From: Bacillus solitudinis
GTDB taxonomy: Bacteria; Bacillota; Bacilli; Bacillales; Bacillaceae_D
NCBI RefSeq assembly: GCF_002797395.1
Contig: NZ_KZ454943.1
Span: 3,633,966-3,697,965 of the forward strand
Length of the DNA: 64,000 nucleotides
Reading direction: 5' to 3'
The notes beneath the pieces are model-generated. The model was not told where the DNA came from, did not search any database, and worked only from the letters and a program-made list of their open reading frames with translations. This document shows positions 36,645 through 46,402 of this stretch, in pieces. Numbering within the stretch: position 1 is the first letter of the stretch; every line of letters begins with the position of its first letter. Made by a program: the position numbers and the translations under genes.

Positions 36645-36715
36645 TAATTTTTCAACTTCAAATAAAATAGAGTATAGAAATCAAGGGAAAATTTGTTTTA
36701 AAAGGAGTGAATGTA

Positions 36716-38350
36716 ATGTGGAGAGTTGTCATTATTGATGATGATGAAAAAGTTCTACGTGGAATGAAAAATATTATCCCTTGGGATGAGTTCAATTGTG
36801 AATGGGTTGGAGAAGCAAAAAATGGCGAAGAAGGTATTGAAATTATCGAAGAGACAAATCCTGATATTGTTATTACTGATATATATATGCCTGTCATGAA
36901 TGGAATTGAGATGATTCAAGAGTTAAGGGAAAGAGAATTTGATGGCAAGGTTATTATTTTGAGTGGCTACAGTGAATTTGAGCATGCACGCCAGGCAATG
37001 AGACTTGGTATTGATGATTATTTATCAAAACCAGCATCACCCCAAACAATTAAAGACGTCCTTCAAAGCTTAATCAATCGACTCGAACAAGAAAATATGG
37101 AAAAGTTGGAATACGTTGAGCTTCGTGAAAAGGTGAAGCTTTATGAGCCAGTAGCTGAAAAAGAATGGTTGAAGTCACTTGTTACAGGTACGGCTAATCT
37201 ATTTAATTTACCAAAAACGATCGAACTTATCACTGATAATTGGAAAAATAAACATCATGTTGTTGTCTCCATTACCTATGATGAGAGCTTGGAACAATCC
37301 ACTCTATATCAAACCAATTGGTATTTATTTCGATTTGCAGCCAGTAATATTATCAAAGAAACAACATCTCCTTACTTTGATGATTTTCATTTTATTGAGC
37401 TTCATAGCTATCAAGCGGTTTTATGTATTCATTTTGATGCAGATGCCGATGGAGTTACGGATAAGCTTGATAAGCTCATATCCTTGATTGAAACTAGTAT
37501 GAACACGTATTTAAATGTTACTACATCGCTAAGTATTGGTGGAATTAAAACCAACTGGAGTGAATTAGACGAATCTATGAAGGAAGCAATGTATTCTTTG
37601 TCGAAGAGTTCATTTAACAAAGCGGAACAACCATTAACCATTGAGCAAGTGCCGGAGTTGAGTTTAGTCAATTCCGAGCAACGTACCCTATGGTCAGAGT
37701 CGATGGAAGCCAATCAGAAGCTGGCTGAATCAATTCGGTATGCAGATGAGAAAGCGGCATGTGAAGTAATTGACCAATTCTTTGAAAAGGCTGCAAAACA
37801 GCCATATAACAAAGCTGTGGCCATTCAAATAGGAATTGAAATGTGGACCATCATGACTTATTCACTTTATGATATTGGCATCCGTATTCATGATATGTTC
37901 TCAGATAATTTCGATTTGTATCGCGATTTGACACAGAAAGAATCATGGGAGGAAATTGCTCAATACTTTAAAGAAAGTGCCAATCATGTATGTCATCATC
38001 AACAATGGGATGAAAATATGAAGCATAGACAACTAGTCGAGCAAATGATTGATTATGTCCAAACCCATTTGAGTGATAATATTACTCTCCAGGAAATTGC
38101 TGATGAATTATTTATATCGAGGAATTACTTGGGACAAATTTTCAAGAAAATTGTTGGTGAGCCATTTAAAAACTACATTACGAGAGTACGAATGGAAAAA
38201 GCGAAGAAAATGATTCAAGGTGGAAACCATTTAATTTATGAGGTATCCGAAAAGGTAGGCTATGTGAATCCTGCTTACTTTACCACTACTTTTAAAAAGT
38301 ATACCGGATACACGCCAACCGAATTGATTAATAAGAAAACTCTAATATAA
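36716..38350 (+). CDS. Response regulator with AraC domain, YesN-like
   Basis: A 544-residue transcription factor. The receiver domain is at about 1-120 with acidic D8-D10, phospho-acceptor D55 and K105; a central region of about 300 residues and a C-terminal AraC domain (about 440-540, ending GYVNPAYFTTTFKKYTGYTPTE) follow. ATG 36716 lies eight bases after AAAGGAG. Partner of the YesM-like kinase. The weak -35 boxes in front of the binding-protein and permease genes fit activation by this protein. Confidence 0.92.
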   Translation: MWRVVIIDDDEKVLRGMKNIIPWDEFNCEWVGEAKNGEEGIEIIEETNPDIVITDIYMPVMNGIEMIQELREREFDGKVIILSGYSEFEHARQAMRLGIDDYLSKPASPQTIKDVLQSLINRLEQENMEKLEYVELREKVKLYEPVAEKEWLKSLVTGTANLFNLPKTIELITDNWKNKHHVVVSITYDESLEQSTLYQTNWYLFRFAASNIIKETTSPYFDDFHFIELHSYQAVLCIHFDADADGVTDKLDKLISLIETSMNTYLNVTTSLSIGGIKTNWSELDESMKEAMYSLSKSSFNKAEQPLTIEQVPELSLVNSEQRTLWSESMEANQKLAESIRYADEKAACEVIDQFFEKAAKQPYNKAVAIQIGIEMWTIMTYSLYDIGIRIHDMFSDNFDLYRDLTQKESWEEIAQYFKESANHVCHHQQWDENMKHRQLVEQMIDYVQTHLSDNITLQEIADELFISRNYLGQIFKKIVGEPFKNYITRVRMEKAKKMIQGGNHLIYEVSEKVGYVNPAYFTTTFKKYTGYTPTELINKKTLI

Positions 38351-38369
38351 AACAAAGGTGGTAATTAAT

Positions 38370-38747
38370 ATGAACAATCTTAAAAAAGGTGAAACGCTTT
38401 GGTATATTCCGGATGGGTATATTCCTCCGATTAGTTCGGGAGATTTAATTAGTCATGAATCTATTTGTGTACTTAATTGTAATAAAGAAGAAGTACACCT
38501 TAACATTACCATTTATTTTGAAGATCGCGATCCGATTGAGAATATTTCTGTTGTGGTTGCTGGAAAAAGAACAAATCATATTCGTACGAGCTCACTTGAA
38601 AAAGCAGGGGAAAAGATTCCGAATGCCGTTCCTTACGCCATTGAAGTTGAAAGTGACTTACCAATTATTGTTCAATATAGTCGTCTAGATTCCACTCAAA
38701 ATGAGCTTGGTTTAATGTCGACGATGGCATATCCGATTCAAAAATAA
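38370..38747 (+). CDS. ASRT-family small beta-sandwich protein
   Basis: A 125-residue protein matching the Anabaena sensory rhodopsin transducer family: WYIPDGYIPP at the start, then ISHESICVLN, INITIYFEDRDPI, VAGKRTNHIRTSSL, and PIIVQYSRLDSTQ with STMAYP at the end. ASRT itself is a soluble tetramer linked to a photoreceptor, but relatives in Bacillales occur with carbohydrate genes and no rhodopsin; a small-molecule or sugar-binding role has been suggested for the family. ATG 38370 follows AAAGGTGG. It lies between the YesN-like and GH43 genes, in one operon. Confidence 0.85.
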   Translation: MNNLKKGETLWYIPDGYIPPISSGDLISHESICVLNCNKEEVHLNITIYFEDRDPIENISVVVAGKRTNHIRTSSLEKAGEKIPNAVPYAIEVESDLPIIVQYSRLDSTQNELGLMSTMAYPIQK

Positions 38748-38759
38748 TTGAGGTGCACA

Positions 38760-39629
38760 ATGTTAAAAAATGATGAGATTCGAATTAGAGACCCGTTTAT
38801 TCTTCCCGTTGCGAGCGAACAGACCTACTATTTATTCGGTACCACCGATGACAATGTTTGGGAAGGAACAGCTACTGGGTTTGATGTGTATACGAGTAAG
38901 GATTTAACGAATTGGGATGGACCTTATCCGGCATATAGACCATATAAAAACTTTTGGGCAGATCGTCATTTTTGGGCTCCGGAAGTATATTTTTACCAAG
39001 GACGCTATTATATGTTTGCTTCATTTAAATCTGAAGATAGGTGTCGAGGGACACAGGTATTGGTAGCGGATAAACCAGTCGGTCCTTTTACCCTATTAAC
39101 TGACGATCCAGTCACACCAAAAGACTGGGAATGTCTTGATGGGACATTATACATAGATGAATTGGACAATCCTTGGATGATTTTTTGCCATGAATGGCTA
39201 CAAATTGAGGATGGTACTATTTGCGCCATACCACTCTCATCTTGTTTAAGTAAAGCCAGCGGTGAACCCGTCACATTATTTAGCGCGTCTAATGCAAAGT
39301 GGACGAGAGGGGATAAAAATTATGTGACGGATGGCCCATACCTCTATAAGAATTCACAAGGAGTACTCTTAATGCTCTGGTCAAGTATCGGTGATAATGG
39401 GTATGCAATTGGAATTTCTCGATCAACGACAGGTAGCATTCTTGGACCATGGGATCATGATGAAACACCGTTATTTGGAGAAAATGGTGGACATGGTATG
39501 TTGTTTAGAAGCTTTCAGGACGAGTTATTACTGACGATTCATTCACCCAATCGTTCTCCAAACGAACGACCAGTTCTCTTCTCAGTTAAAGAAGAATCAG
39601 GAACATTAGTGCTTGGAGAACAAAGATAA
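38760..39629 (+). CDS. GH43-like five-bladed beta-propeller glycosidase
   Basis: A 289-residue cytoplasmic enzyme. D11 in IRDPFI is the expected base, D127 in CLDGTLY the pKa-modulating Asp, and the position of the acid is VTDGPYLYK, where an Asp (D191) stands instead of the usual Glu. Family members act on arabinan, xylan or galactan side chains; this one probably trims neutral side-chain sugars from RG-I fragments (inferred). The ATG overlaps an upstream in-frame TTG 38748; GAGGTG lies close before ATG. A terminator ends the operon. Confidence 0.85.
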   Translation: MLKNDEIRIRDPFILPVASEQTYYLFGTTDDNVWEGTATGFDVYTSKDLTNWDGPYPAYRPYKNFWADRHFWAPEVYFYQGRYYMFASFKSEDRCRGTQVLVADKPVGPFTLLTDDPVTPKDWECLDGTLYIDELDNPWMIFCHEWLQIEDGTICAIPLSSCLSKASGEPVTLFSASNAKWTRGDKNYVTDGPYLYKNSQGVLLMLWSSIGDNGYAIGISRSTTGSILGPWDHDETPLFGENGGHGMLFRSFQDELLLTIHSPNRSPNERPVLFSVKEESGTLVLGEQR

Positions 39630-39652
39630 GAGTTAATCAACTGAATAAACGG

Positions 39653-39686
39653 ATGGATGTTATCGCAATGATAACGTCCATTTTTT
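39653..39686 (+). terminator. Rho-independent terminator of the second island
   Basis: A 12-bp stem with one G-T pair (atggatgttatc / gataacgtccat) with a 5-base loop is followed by six T residues. Confidence 0.9.
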
Positions 39687-39878
39687 ATGTAAAAAAGATA
39701 CAATGAAAACTTTGAGTTTATTTAATAAATCGGATAAAGTATAGAAGGGATTATACTTACTGCTTTTGTGTTGTAATCCTTAATAACAAGAAAGTATTTA
39801 TAAGTTTGTATCAAATAATTAGCGTGTATTCAGGCTTGGAGAGTTAACTAGATTGTAAGAGAGAAGAGGAATCGTTTA

Positions 39879-41606
39879 ATGTTATCAATCCTTAAATATT
39901 TAAAACCTTATTATCTATCGATTGTTGCCGTTCTTATTCTAACCTTAGCGGCAACACTACTAGAACTGTATTTACCTACGTTAATGGCTGATGTGGTTGA
40001 TGTAGGTATCGTTAATAATGACATTCCGTTTATCATGCAAACTGGAGGTTGGATGATTGTTTGTTCTGTGGTTGCGGTGCTTTTAACGATAACCGTAACA
40101 TATTTTGCTTCAAAAGCGGCTTTAGGGTTTGGGAAAGATATCAGACGTAAACTGTTTGTTCAGGTTGAGAACTTTTCTTTACAAGAATATGAAAAAATAG
40201 GACCCGCTTCTTTAATTACACGGACCACGAATGATATTAAACAGGTTCAAGATGTTATCAATATGATGCTACGTATGATGACGCGAGCACCGTTAATGCT
40301 AGTCGGAGGGATTATTTTAGCTGTTACTCGAGATGCAAAACTCTCGCTAGTGTTTTTAGCTGCTTTACCCATTTTATGTTTAGTTATTTTTTTCATTTCA
40401 CGCAAAGCGATACCGCTATTTGGTAAGCTTCAAAAACGCACAGATCGTTTAAACCTCCTTCTAAGAGAAACACTCGTTGGAACACGAGTGGTCAGAGCCT
40501 TTAATCGAGTCGATTTTGAGAAAGCTAGGTTTAATAAAGCAAATGAAGCGTATCGTGATACTGGAATTCAAGTGAATAAAATCATGGCTTATGTTTTTCC
40601 ATTCATGCTAATAATTATGAACTTTACGAATATCGCGATTGTTTGGTTCGGAGCTGTGCGAATCGATCAAGGTGTGATGCAAGTTGGTAATCTAATGGCT
40701 TTTTTACAGTATTCTATGATGATATTAATGTCACTAATTATGCTCTCAATGGCATTTATTATGGTGCCACGTGCCCAAGCATCTGCCAAAAGAATAAATG
40801 AAGTCTTACTGACTGTTCCCACAATAACAGAGCCAATACATACAAAGGAACTAAAGGAAAGAACTAGTCAAATCGAATTTAAAGATGTTACATTTCACTA
40901 TGCTGGGGCTGAGAAGCCGGCGATTGAACATCTCTCGTTTTCAGCAAAAGCAGGGCAAACGACAGCAATAATTGGAAGCACAGGGGCTGGAAAAACAACA
41001 CTTATGCAACTGATTCCTCGTTTTTATGATGTGAATAAGGGATCCATATTGCTGGATGGAATCGATATTCGTAAGCTAACACAAAGTCAGCTTCGAAGAA
41101 AGATTGGCTACGTACCTCAAAAGGCTTCATTGTTTAGCGGGACTGTTGCTGATAATATTCGCTTCGGTAAAGAAAATGCAACCGATGAAGAGGTAGAAGA
41201 GGCTCTAAATGATGCACAGGCACTTGAGTTTGTTAAAGAGAAAGAGCAAGGTATTTATTCACAGGTTGAACAAGCAGGAGCGAATTTATCAGGTGGTCAA
41301 AAGCAACGTTTATCAATTGCTCGTGCCCTCATTAAGAAAGCTGACATTTATATTTTTGATGATAGTTTCTCAGCATTGGATTATAAAACAGAGGCAAAGC
41401 TAAGAAAAGTGCTAAAAAAGAGAATGAAGGATGCAGCAATATTAATCGTGGCTCAACGAGTCAATACAGTGATGGACGCTGACCAAATCATTGTTTTAGA
41501 TGAAGGACAACTAGTAGGGATTGGTACACATAAACAGCTATTGAAAGAAAATACCATCTATCAAGAAATTGTTGAGTCTCAGCAAACAGAGGAGGATAGC
41601 GCATGA
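39879..41606 (+). CDS. ABC exporter half-transporter with degenerate ATPase site (YfiB-like)
   Basis: A 575-residue type-IV exporter subunit: six membrane helices in about 1-310, nucleotide-binding domain about 330-570. Walker A GSTGAGKTT (366-374) and signature LSGGQ (470-474) are intact, but the Walker B catalytic Glu is Asp (D495 in IFDDS) and the H-loop His is Gln (Q526 in VAQR). This fits the degenerate-site half of a heterodimer. It overlaps the next gene by four bases (ATGA), so stoichiometric translation with its partner is expected. Substrate unknown; YfiB/YfiC-like multidrug export is likely. Confidence 0.92.
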   Translation: MLSILKYLKPYYLSIVAVLILTLAATLLELYLPTLMADVVDVGIVNNDIPFIMQTGGWMIVCSVVAVLLTITVTYFASKAALGFGKDIRRKLFVQVENFSLQEYEKIGPASLITRTTNDIKQVQDVINMMLRMMTRAPLMLVGGIILAVTRDAKLSLVFLAALPILCLVIFFISRKAIPLFGKLQKRTDRLNLLLRETLVGTRVVRAFNRVDFEKARFNKANEAYRDTGIQVNKIMAYVFPFMLIIMNFTNIAIVWFGAVRIDQGVMQVGNLMAFLQYSMMILMSLIMLSMAFIMVPRAQASAKRINEVLLTVPTITEPIHTKELKERTSQIEFKDVTFHYAGAEKPAIEHLSFSAKAGQTTAIIGSTGAGKTTLMQLIPRFYDVNKGSILLDGIDIRKLTQSQLRRKIGYVPQKASLFSGTVADNIRFGKENATDEEVEEALNDAQALEFVKEKEQGIYSQVEQAGANLSGGQKQRLSIARALIKKADIYIFDDSFSALDYKTEAKLRKVLKKRMKDAAILIVAQRVNTVMDADQIIVLDEGQLVGIGTHKQLLKENTIYQEIVESQQTEEDSA

Positions 41607-43453
41607 AAAAATCCCAAATACCTCCAAAGGGTGGGAACCGTCCATTCGGAAATGGTCCTCATGGTGCAATGATGCCAGGTGAAAAACCAAAAGATTTTAA
41701 GAAGACGTTAAAAAGACTTCTTTCATATTTAAAACCGAGGAAGACACAACTTATTTTTGTCGTAATTGCTTCGCTATTTTCAACATTATTTAGTGTAGTC
41801 AGTCCTAAATTACTAGGGGATGCAACATCTTCATTATTTGATAGCTTCATGGGTGGAGTTGGTGTTGATTTCAATTTTTTAGGGCGTATTTTATGTATGT
41901 TGATTGGTCTATATGGACTTTCATCAATATTTGCTTTTCTACAACAGTATATTATGGCGAGTGTATCTCAGCGGACAATTGCTGAAATGAGAAAGGAAGT
42001 TAATGATAAGCTTAATCGACTTCCCCTGAATTATTTTGATAAACATGCACATGGCGATTTGTTAAGCCGTGCCGTAAATGATATTGATAATATTAATAAT
42101 TCCTTCCAGCAAGGACTTACACAAATCATTACGTCCATAATAAGTGTTATAGGGATTTTTATTATGATGTTGGTCATCAGTCCACTTCTTACCTTGGTTG
42201 TTCTTTTTACAATCCCTTTAAGCTTAATGACTGTGAAATATATCGCTTCGTTTTCTCAGAAACATTTTGTAAGCCAACAAGAGGAGCTTGGGACGATAAA
42301 TGGGCATATTGAAGAGATGTTCAGCGGTCATCAAGTTGTGAAAGCGTTTGGTTACGAGGAAAAGTCGATTGAACGTTTTGATGAGGTGAATGAGCGTTTA
42401 TACAAGGTAAGCTGGAAAGCTCAGTTTATTTCGGGAATTATGATGCCGATGATGACGTTTATTAGTAACATCTCTTATGTACTAGTAAGCATTGCCGGGG
42501 GGCTACTCGTATTAAATGGCTCAATTCGAATAGGAGATGTTCAAGCATTTATTCAGTATTCACAACAAATTTCTCATCCGATGGCACAGATGGCTGGAAT
42601 TGCGAATATGATTCAAACGTCATTAGCTTCAGCTGAACGTATCTTTACATTACTTGATGAAGAAGAAGAATTACGAGAAACACCTTCAGATATAAAGGTT
42701 AGGAATCTGAAAGGTAATGTTTCCTTCGAACACTTGAACTTTGGATATGAGGAGAACATCCCTATTATTAAAAATCTAAATGTCGATGTGAAAGAAGGGG
42801 AAACCGTAGCTATCGTCGGACCGACTGGCGCTGGTAAAACAACGTTAATTAACCTGTTGATGCGTTTTTACGAGCTTAATAGTGGTCATATTCGAGTCGG
42901 CGGGGTAAAGCTTACGGACTTATCACGAGAGGAAGTTCGAAGTATGTTTGCTATGGTTCTACAAGATACATGGTTATTTAGTGGAACGATTTATGATAAT
43001 ATAGCCTATGGGAAAGAAGGGTCTTCGAGGGAAGAGGTTATTCGAGCAGCAAAAGCAGCCTATGCAGATGATTTTATCCGAACGTTACCACAAGGATATG
43101 AGACAGTCTTAGGTGAAGATGCGGCAACGATATCTCAAGGACAACGACAGTTACTCACCATTGCAAGAGCGATTCTGTCCAATCCGAAAATCTTAATCTT
43201 AGACGAAGCAACAAGCAGTGTTGATACGAGAACGGAAATGAATATCCAGAGAGCGATGAATGAATTAATGAGCAATCGAACAAGTTTCGTCATTGCCCAT
43301 CGCCTTTCAACAATAAAGTATGCTGATTTGATATTGGTGATGGACCAAGGGGATATTATTGAAAAAGGCTCACATGAGGATCTGTTGAAACAAGAAGGTT
43401 TTTACGCTGAGTTGTATTACAGTCAATTTTCAGAAAAAGAAGCTGTAAGTTAA
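41603..43453 (+). CDS. ABC exporter half-transporter, catalytically complete half (YfiC-like)
   Basis: A 616-residue partner subunit. A Pro/Gly-rich cytoplasmic N-terminus of about 35 residues precedes six helices and an ATPase domain. Walker A GPTGAGKTT, Walker B with Glu (ILILDEATSSVD) and H-loop His (IAHRLSTI) are intact, whereas the signature is altered to ISQGQ. Thus the altered parts of both subunits meet in one composite site, as in BmrCD-type heterodimeric exporters. The start codon overlaps the stop of the preceding gene. Substrate unknown. Confidence 0.92.
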   Translation: MKKSQIPPKGGNRPFGNGPHGAMMPGEKPKDFKKTLKRLLSYLKPRKTQLIFVVIASLFSTLFSVVSPKLLGDATSSLFDSFMGGVGVDFNFLGRILCMLIGLYGLSSIFAFLQQYIMASVSQRTIAEMRKEVNDKLNRLPLNYFDKHAHGDLLSRAVNDIDNINNSFQQGLTQIITSIISVIGIFIMMLVISPLLTLVVLFTIPLSLMTVKYIASFSQKHFVSQQEELGTINGHIEEMFSGHQVVKAFGYEEKSIERFDEVNERLYKVSWKAQFISGIMMPMMTFISNISYVLVSIAGGLLVLNGSIRIGDVQAFIQYSQQISHPMAQMAGIANMIQTSLASAERIFTLLDEEEELRETPSDIKVRNLKGNVSFEHLNFGYEENIPIIKNLNVDVKEGETVAIVGPTGAGKTTLINLLMRFYELNSGHIRVGGVKLTDLSREEVRSMFAMVLQDTWLFSGTIYDNIAYGKEGSSREEVIRAAKAAYADDFIRTLPQGYETVLGEDAATISQGQRQLLTIARAILSNPKILILDEATSSVDTRTEMNIQRAMNELMSNRTSFVIAHRLSTIKYADLILVMDQGDIIEKGSHEDLLKQEGFYAELYYSQFSEKEAVS

Positions 43454-43491
43454 TAATTGGCTACTAAATTCTGAATGAAGGAGTGGGAGTG

Positions 43492-44547
43492 TTGATTAAA
43501 AAAATTCTAGTGCTTTTTACAGGTGGGACAATTGGAAGCAAAACAGAAGGTCATACTATTGATGTAAATGACAGCTCTCCCTTTTTATTACTTGAAAAAT
43601 ATAAAGATAAAGCAAATATAGAAGTGGATTTCGAACCGATTGAACCTTTTACTTTATTAAGTGAAAATTTAATGCCGAGCGATTGGCATGTCTTACAGGC
43701 AAGCTTACAAAAAGTAAATTACGATGATTATGCTGGAATTATTATTACCCATGGAACGGACACACTTCCTTATACGACAGCAGCGATTAGTTATTTAAAT
43801 CGGCATAGTACGATACCGATTGTGTTTGTTGCTAGTAATTTTCCGATGGCTCACCCAAAAAGTAAAGCTGTTGATAATTTCTCTGACGCAGTAAGCTTTA
43901 TAGTAAATACGGCTCTTCCAGGCATTTTTGTCGTTTTTGCGGATAAAAAGGGGGAGACCCTTGTTCATCTAGGTTCAAGGCTCCTTTCCTCGCTTCCGTT
44001 TGCTGATGAGTTTGATAGTGTGAAATCTGTGATATTTGGGAAGATGGTCAATGGACAGTTTCAATACCATCAGCACCGAGAAAACCCGTCTATTGGAGAA
44101 ATAAGAAAAAAAAGACCGAATCTAAGGCTCGAAGAACAATTCACATCTGATATTTTATATGTTCGTCCTTATCCTGGAGTGGGCTATGGCTACTATGATT
44201 TTGAAAAACGTAAACCACGTGCAGTTGTCCATGATTTATATCATTCAGGCACTGCATCTACAAGAGAAGTGGAAGATCCGCATTATTCGTTAAAAGCCTT
44301 TGTGGAATATTGCTCCAAGCATGATGTTGATGTGTATATCGCACCAAGGGAACATCGCGTTAATCAATACTCGTCTGCGATAGAGTTGATGGAATACGGA
44401 GTTAATCAACTTGAGAATATTGGACTTGAAGCAGCGATGGTGAAACTAATGCTTGCTTATGGAACATTTACTGACAAAAAGAAGAGAGAGGCGTTTTTGT
44501 TTTCTGAAGAATTGTTCTTTGAGAACCTGCCTTTAAGTTTAAGTTAA
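43492..44547 (+). CDS. Asparaginase-family amidohydrolase
   Basis: A 351-residue cytoplasmic protein of the type I L-asparaginase/glutaminase family. Catalytic Thr motif FTGGTIGS and the second motif HGTDTLPYT are present, and the C-terminal small domain ends around LMLAYGTF. Start is uncertain among GTG 43483, GTG 43489 and TTG 43492; TTG is chosen for best spacing after GAAGGAG. L-asparagine hydrolysis is the usual reaction, but some relatives act on other amides. It lies between exporter genes and exonuclease III, with 15 bases before the latter. Confidence 0.82.
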   Translation: MIKKILVLFTGGTIGSKTEGHTIDVNDSSPFLLLEKYKDKANIEVDFEPIEPFTLLSENLMPSDWHVLQASLQKVNYDDYAGIIITHGTDTLPYTTAAISYLNRHSTIPIVFVASNFPMAHPKSKAVDNFSDAVSFIVNTALPGIFVVFADKKGETLVHLGSRLLSSLPFADEFDSVKSVIFGKMVNGQFQYHQHRENPSIGEIRKKRPNLRLEEQFTSDILYVRPYPGVGYGYYDFEKRKPRAVVHDLYHSGTASTREVEDPHYSLKAFVEYCSKHDVDVYIAPREHRVNQYSSAIELMEYGVNQLENIGLEAAMVKLMLAYGTFTDKKKREAFLFSEELFFENLPLSLS

Positions 44548-44562
44548 GGAGAACCAATAATA

Positions 44563-45318
44563 ATGAGACTTGTATCGTGGAATGTTAATGGACTAAGAGC
44601 ATGTGTAAAAAAAGGATTTCTTGATTATTTTCACGAGGTTGATGCAGATATATTTTGTTTGCAGGAAACAAAACTCCAAGAAGGTCAAATTGAGTTAAAT
44701 CTAGAAGACTATCATCAATTTTGGAATTATGCGATAAAAAAAGGCTATTCAGGTACAGCGGTTTTCTCTAAAACTAAGCCATTATCGGTTAAATACGGGG
44801 TCGGGGAAGAAGATAAGCAAGATGAAGGAAGAATCATTACACTTGAATTTGAATCATTCTATCTGGTGAATGTTTATACTCCTAATTCTCAAAGAGATCT
44901 CGCAAGACTTGTATATAGGCTAAAGTGGGAGGAGGCATTCCGTCAACACTTGGTCGATTTGAATGGGCACAAACCAGTTGTTTTGTGTGGTGACTTGAAT
45001 GTTGCACACCAAGACATTGATTTAAGAAATGCGAAATCGAATAGAGGAAACTCCGGCTTTACCGATGAAGAGCGTGGAAAAATGACTGAGCTGTTACTAT
45101 CAGGCTTCATTGATAGTTATCGTTATTTTTATCCAGAGCAAGAAGGTGCCTATACGTGGTGGTCATATATGGCCAAAGTCCGCGAAAGGAATATTGGTTG
45201 GCGGATTGATTATTTTCTAGTCTCACAGAAATTACAAGAAAACTTAAAGGATGCAGATATCCATTGCAATGTAATGGGCAGTGATCATTGTCCAATCGTA
45301 CTCGAGCTTGATATCTAG
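44563..45318 (+). CDS. exoA: Exodeoxyribonuclease III / AP endonuclease
   Basis: A 251-residue DNA repair nuclease of the ExoIII family. Characteristic motifs are SWNVNGLRA, LQETKLQ with metal ligand E35, NVYTPNS, GDLNVAH, and GSDHCPIVLEL carrying the catalytic His. It cleaves at abasic sites and has 3'-5' exonuclease activity in base excision repair. AAGGAG precedes ATG 44563. Strong terminator after the gene. Length is typical. Confidence 0.95.
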   Translation: MRLVSWNVNGLRACVKKGFLDYFHEVDADIFCLQETKLQEGQIELNLEDYHQFWNYAIKKGYSGTAVFSKTKPLSVKYGVGEEDKQDEGRIITLEFESFYLVNVYTPNSQRDLARLVYRLKWEEAFRQHLVDLNGHKPVVLCGDLNVAHQDIDLRNAKSNRGNSGFTDEERGKMTELLLSGFIDSYRYFYPEQEGAYTWWSYMAKVRERNIGWRIDYFLVSQKLQENLKDADIHCNVMGSDHCPIVLELDI

Positions 45319-45323
45319 CTATA

Positions 45324-45360
45324 AAACAAGGAAGACAGAGTGTGTCTTCCTTGTTTTTTT
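45324..45360 (+). terminator. Rho-independent terminator of exoA
   Basis: A 13-bp stem (aaacaaggaagac / gtcttccttgttt) with a 7-base loop and a long T run. Confidence 0.92.
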
Positions 45361-45463
45361 TAAATAGAAGGGTAAAAGTTAAGTGATTACCGTAGTTTCA
45401 AAGGATATCAAACCTTGTTCACAGAAGAGGAAAGGACTTTAGGTTCGGAGTGGGTCCGCTTCT

Positions 45464-46339
45464 TTACTGTAAGTTCATTTTTCGAAAGCTATTAGGGGTG
45501 CACTTTTTCTGTTTTTTAAAGGTTTTAATGAAGTAGCTTTGATTTTCAAAGCCCACGTCCATGGCGATATCCACTATTTTTCGATCGGTTTCTTTTAAAA
45601 GCCTCGTAGCATGGTTGATTCGAATGCTATTAATATAACCAATCGGCGTTTTATGGACCAATGATTTGAAGAAACGGCTAAAATGACCCTCGCTCATTCG
45701 AACAAGAGTGGCTAACTCATAAATCGTTAATTTGTGTGGATAGTTATCTTGTATAAATTGAAGAACTTGTTTTAAGCGCGCAATTTTTTCTTGTTCAATT
45801 GGGTCGCGAAAGGCTACTAGTTTAGTAGAATGATGCTTGATAAATAATGAAAAAATTAACAGCAAATCCGCTTTAATTTCTAATTCATAGGCAATATCTC
45901 TGGTTTGAAAAAGACTAATAATTTTTTGAAGATAGTGAATAATATTCTTCTCCCAAGAATTGGTTTGACTAATGATTGGAAATGGCGACTCAGTGTTAAG
46001 TAAGTCTAAATATTTGTGTTGAATGGCATCATAAGAGAAGCTACTCAGAAAATTACTATCAAATACTATGGCGTATAGTCTAAACTCAGAGTTATTAAGT
46101 GGATAAGCTGCGTGTAGTCCACCAGACGGCACAAACACGGCCTCGCCGGCTTTTAATTGGTGCAGGGTTGTACCTATTTGAAAGGAAGCCTCTCCCTTTT
46201 CTAAGTAAACAAATTCTAGTTCGTAATGCCAATGACAATCAAAGATCACTTGATTATTTAATTCAGATACTTCGTATACCCCAAGTTGAAACATTGGGTC
46301 TCCGTGAACTCTCGCCTCATGTAACAACGACTTTTCCAT
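45464..46339 (-). CDS. AraC-family regulator with cupin sensor
   Basis: A 291-residue transcription factor. An AraC-binding cupin spans about 15-150 (FDCHWHYELEFVYLEKGE, then FVPSGGLHAAYP), and a C-terminal AraC double helix-turn-helix about 190-288, ending VGFENQSYFIKTFKKQKKCTPNSFR. It is divergent from the alpha-xylosidase gene with 123 bases between, so it most likely controls that gene in response to a sugar such as xylose or isoprimeverose. The start lies eight bases after AAGGAG on the minus strand. Confidence 0.9.
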   Translation of the reverse strand: MEKSLLHEARVHGDPMFQLGVYEVSELNNQVIFDCHWHYELEFVYLEKGEASFQIGTTLHQLKAGEAVFVPSGGLHAAYPLNNSEFRLYAIVFDSNFLSSFSYDAIQHKYLDLLNTESPFPIISQTNSWEKNIIHYLQKIISLFQTRDIAYELEIKADLLLIFSLFIKHHSTKLVAFRDPIEQEKIARLKQVLQFIQDNYPHKLTIYELATLVRMSEGHFSRFFKSLVHKTPIGYINSIRINHATRLLKETDRKIVDIAMDVGFENQSYFIKTFKKQKKCTPNSFRKMNLQ

Positions 46340-46402
46340 TTTTACTCCTTATAATATCAGAATTGTGTTATTTTTTGATGGAATTCTTAAAGATTTACCT
46401 AG

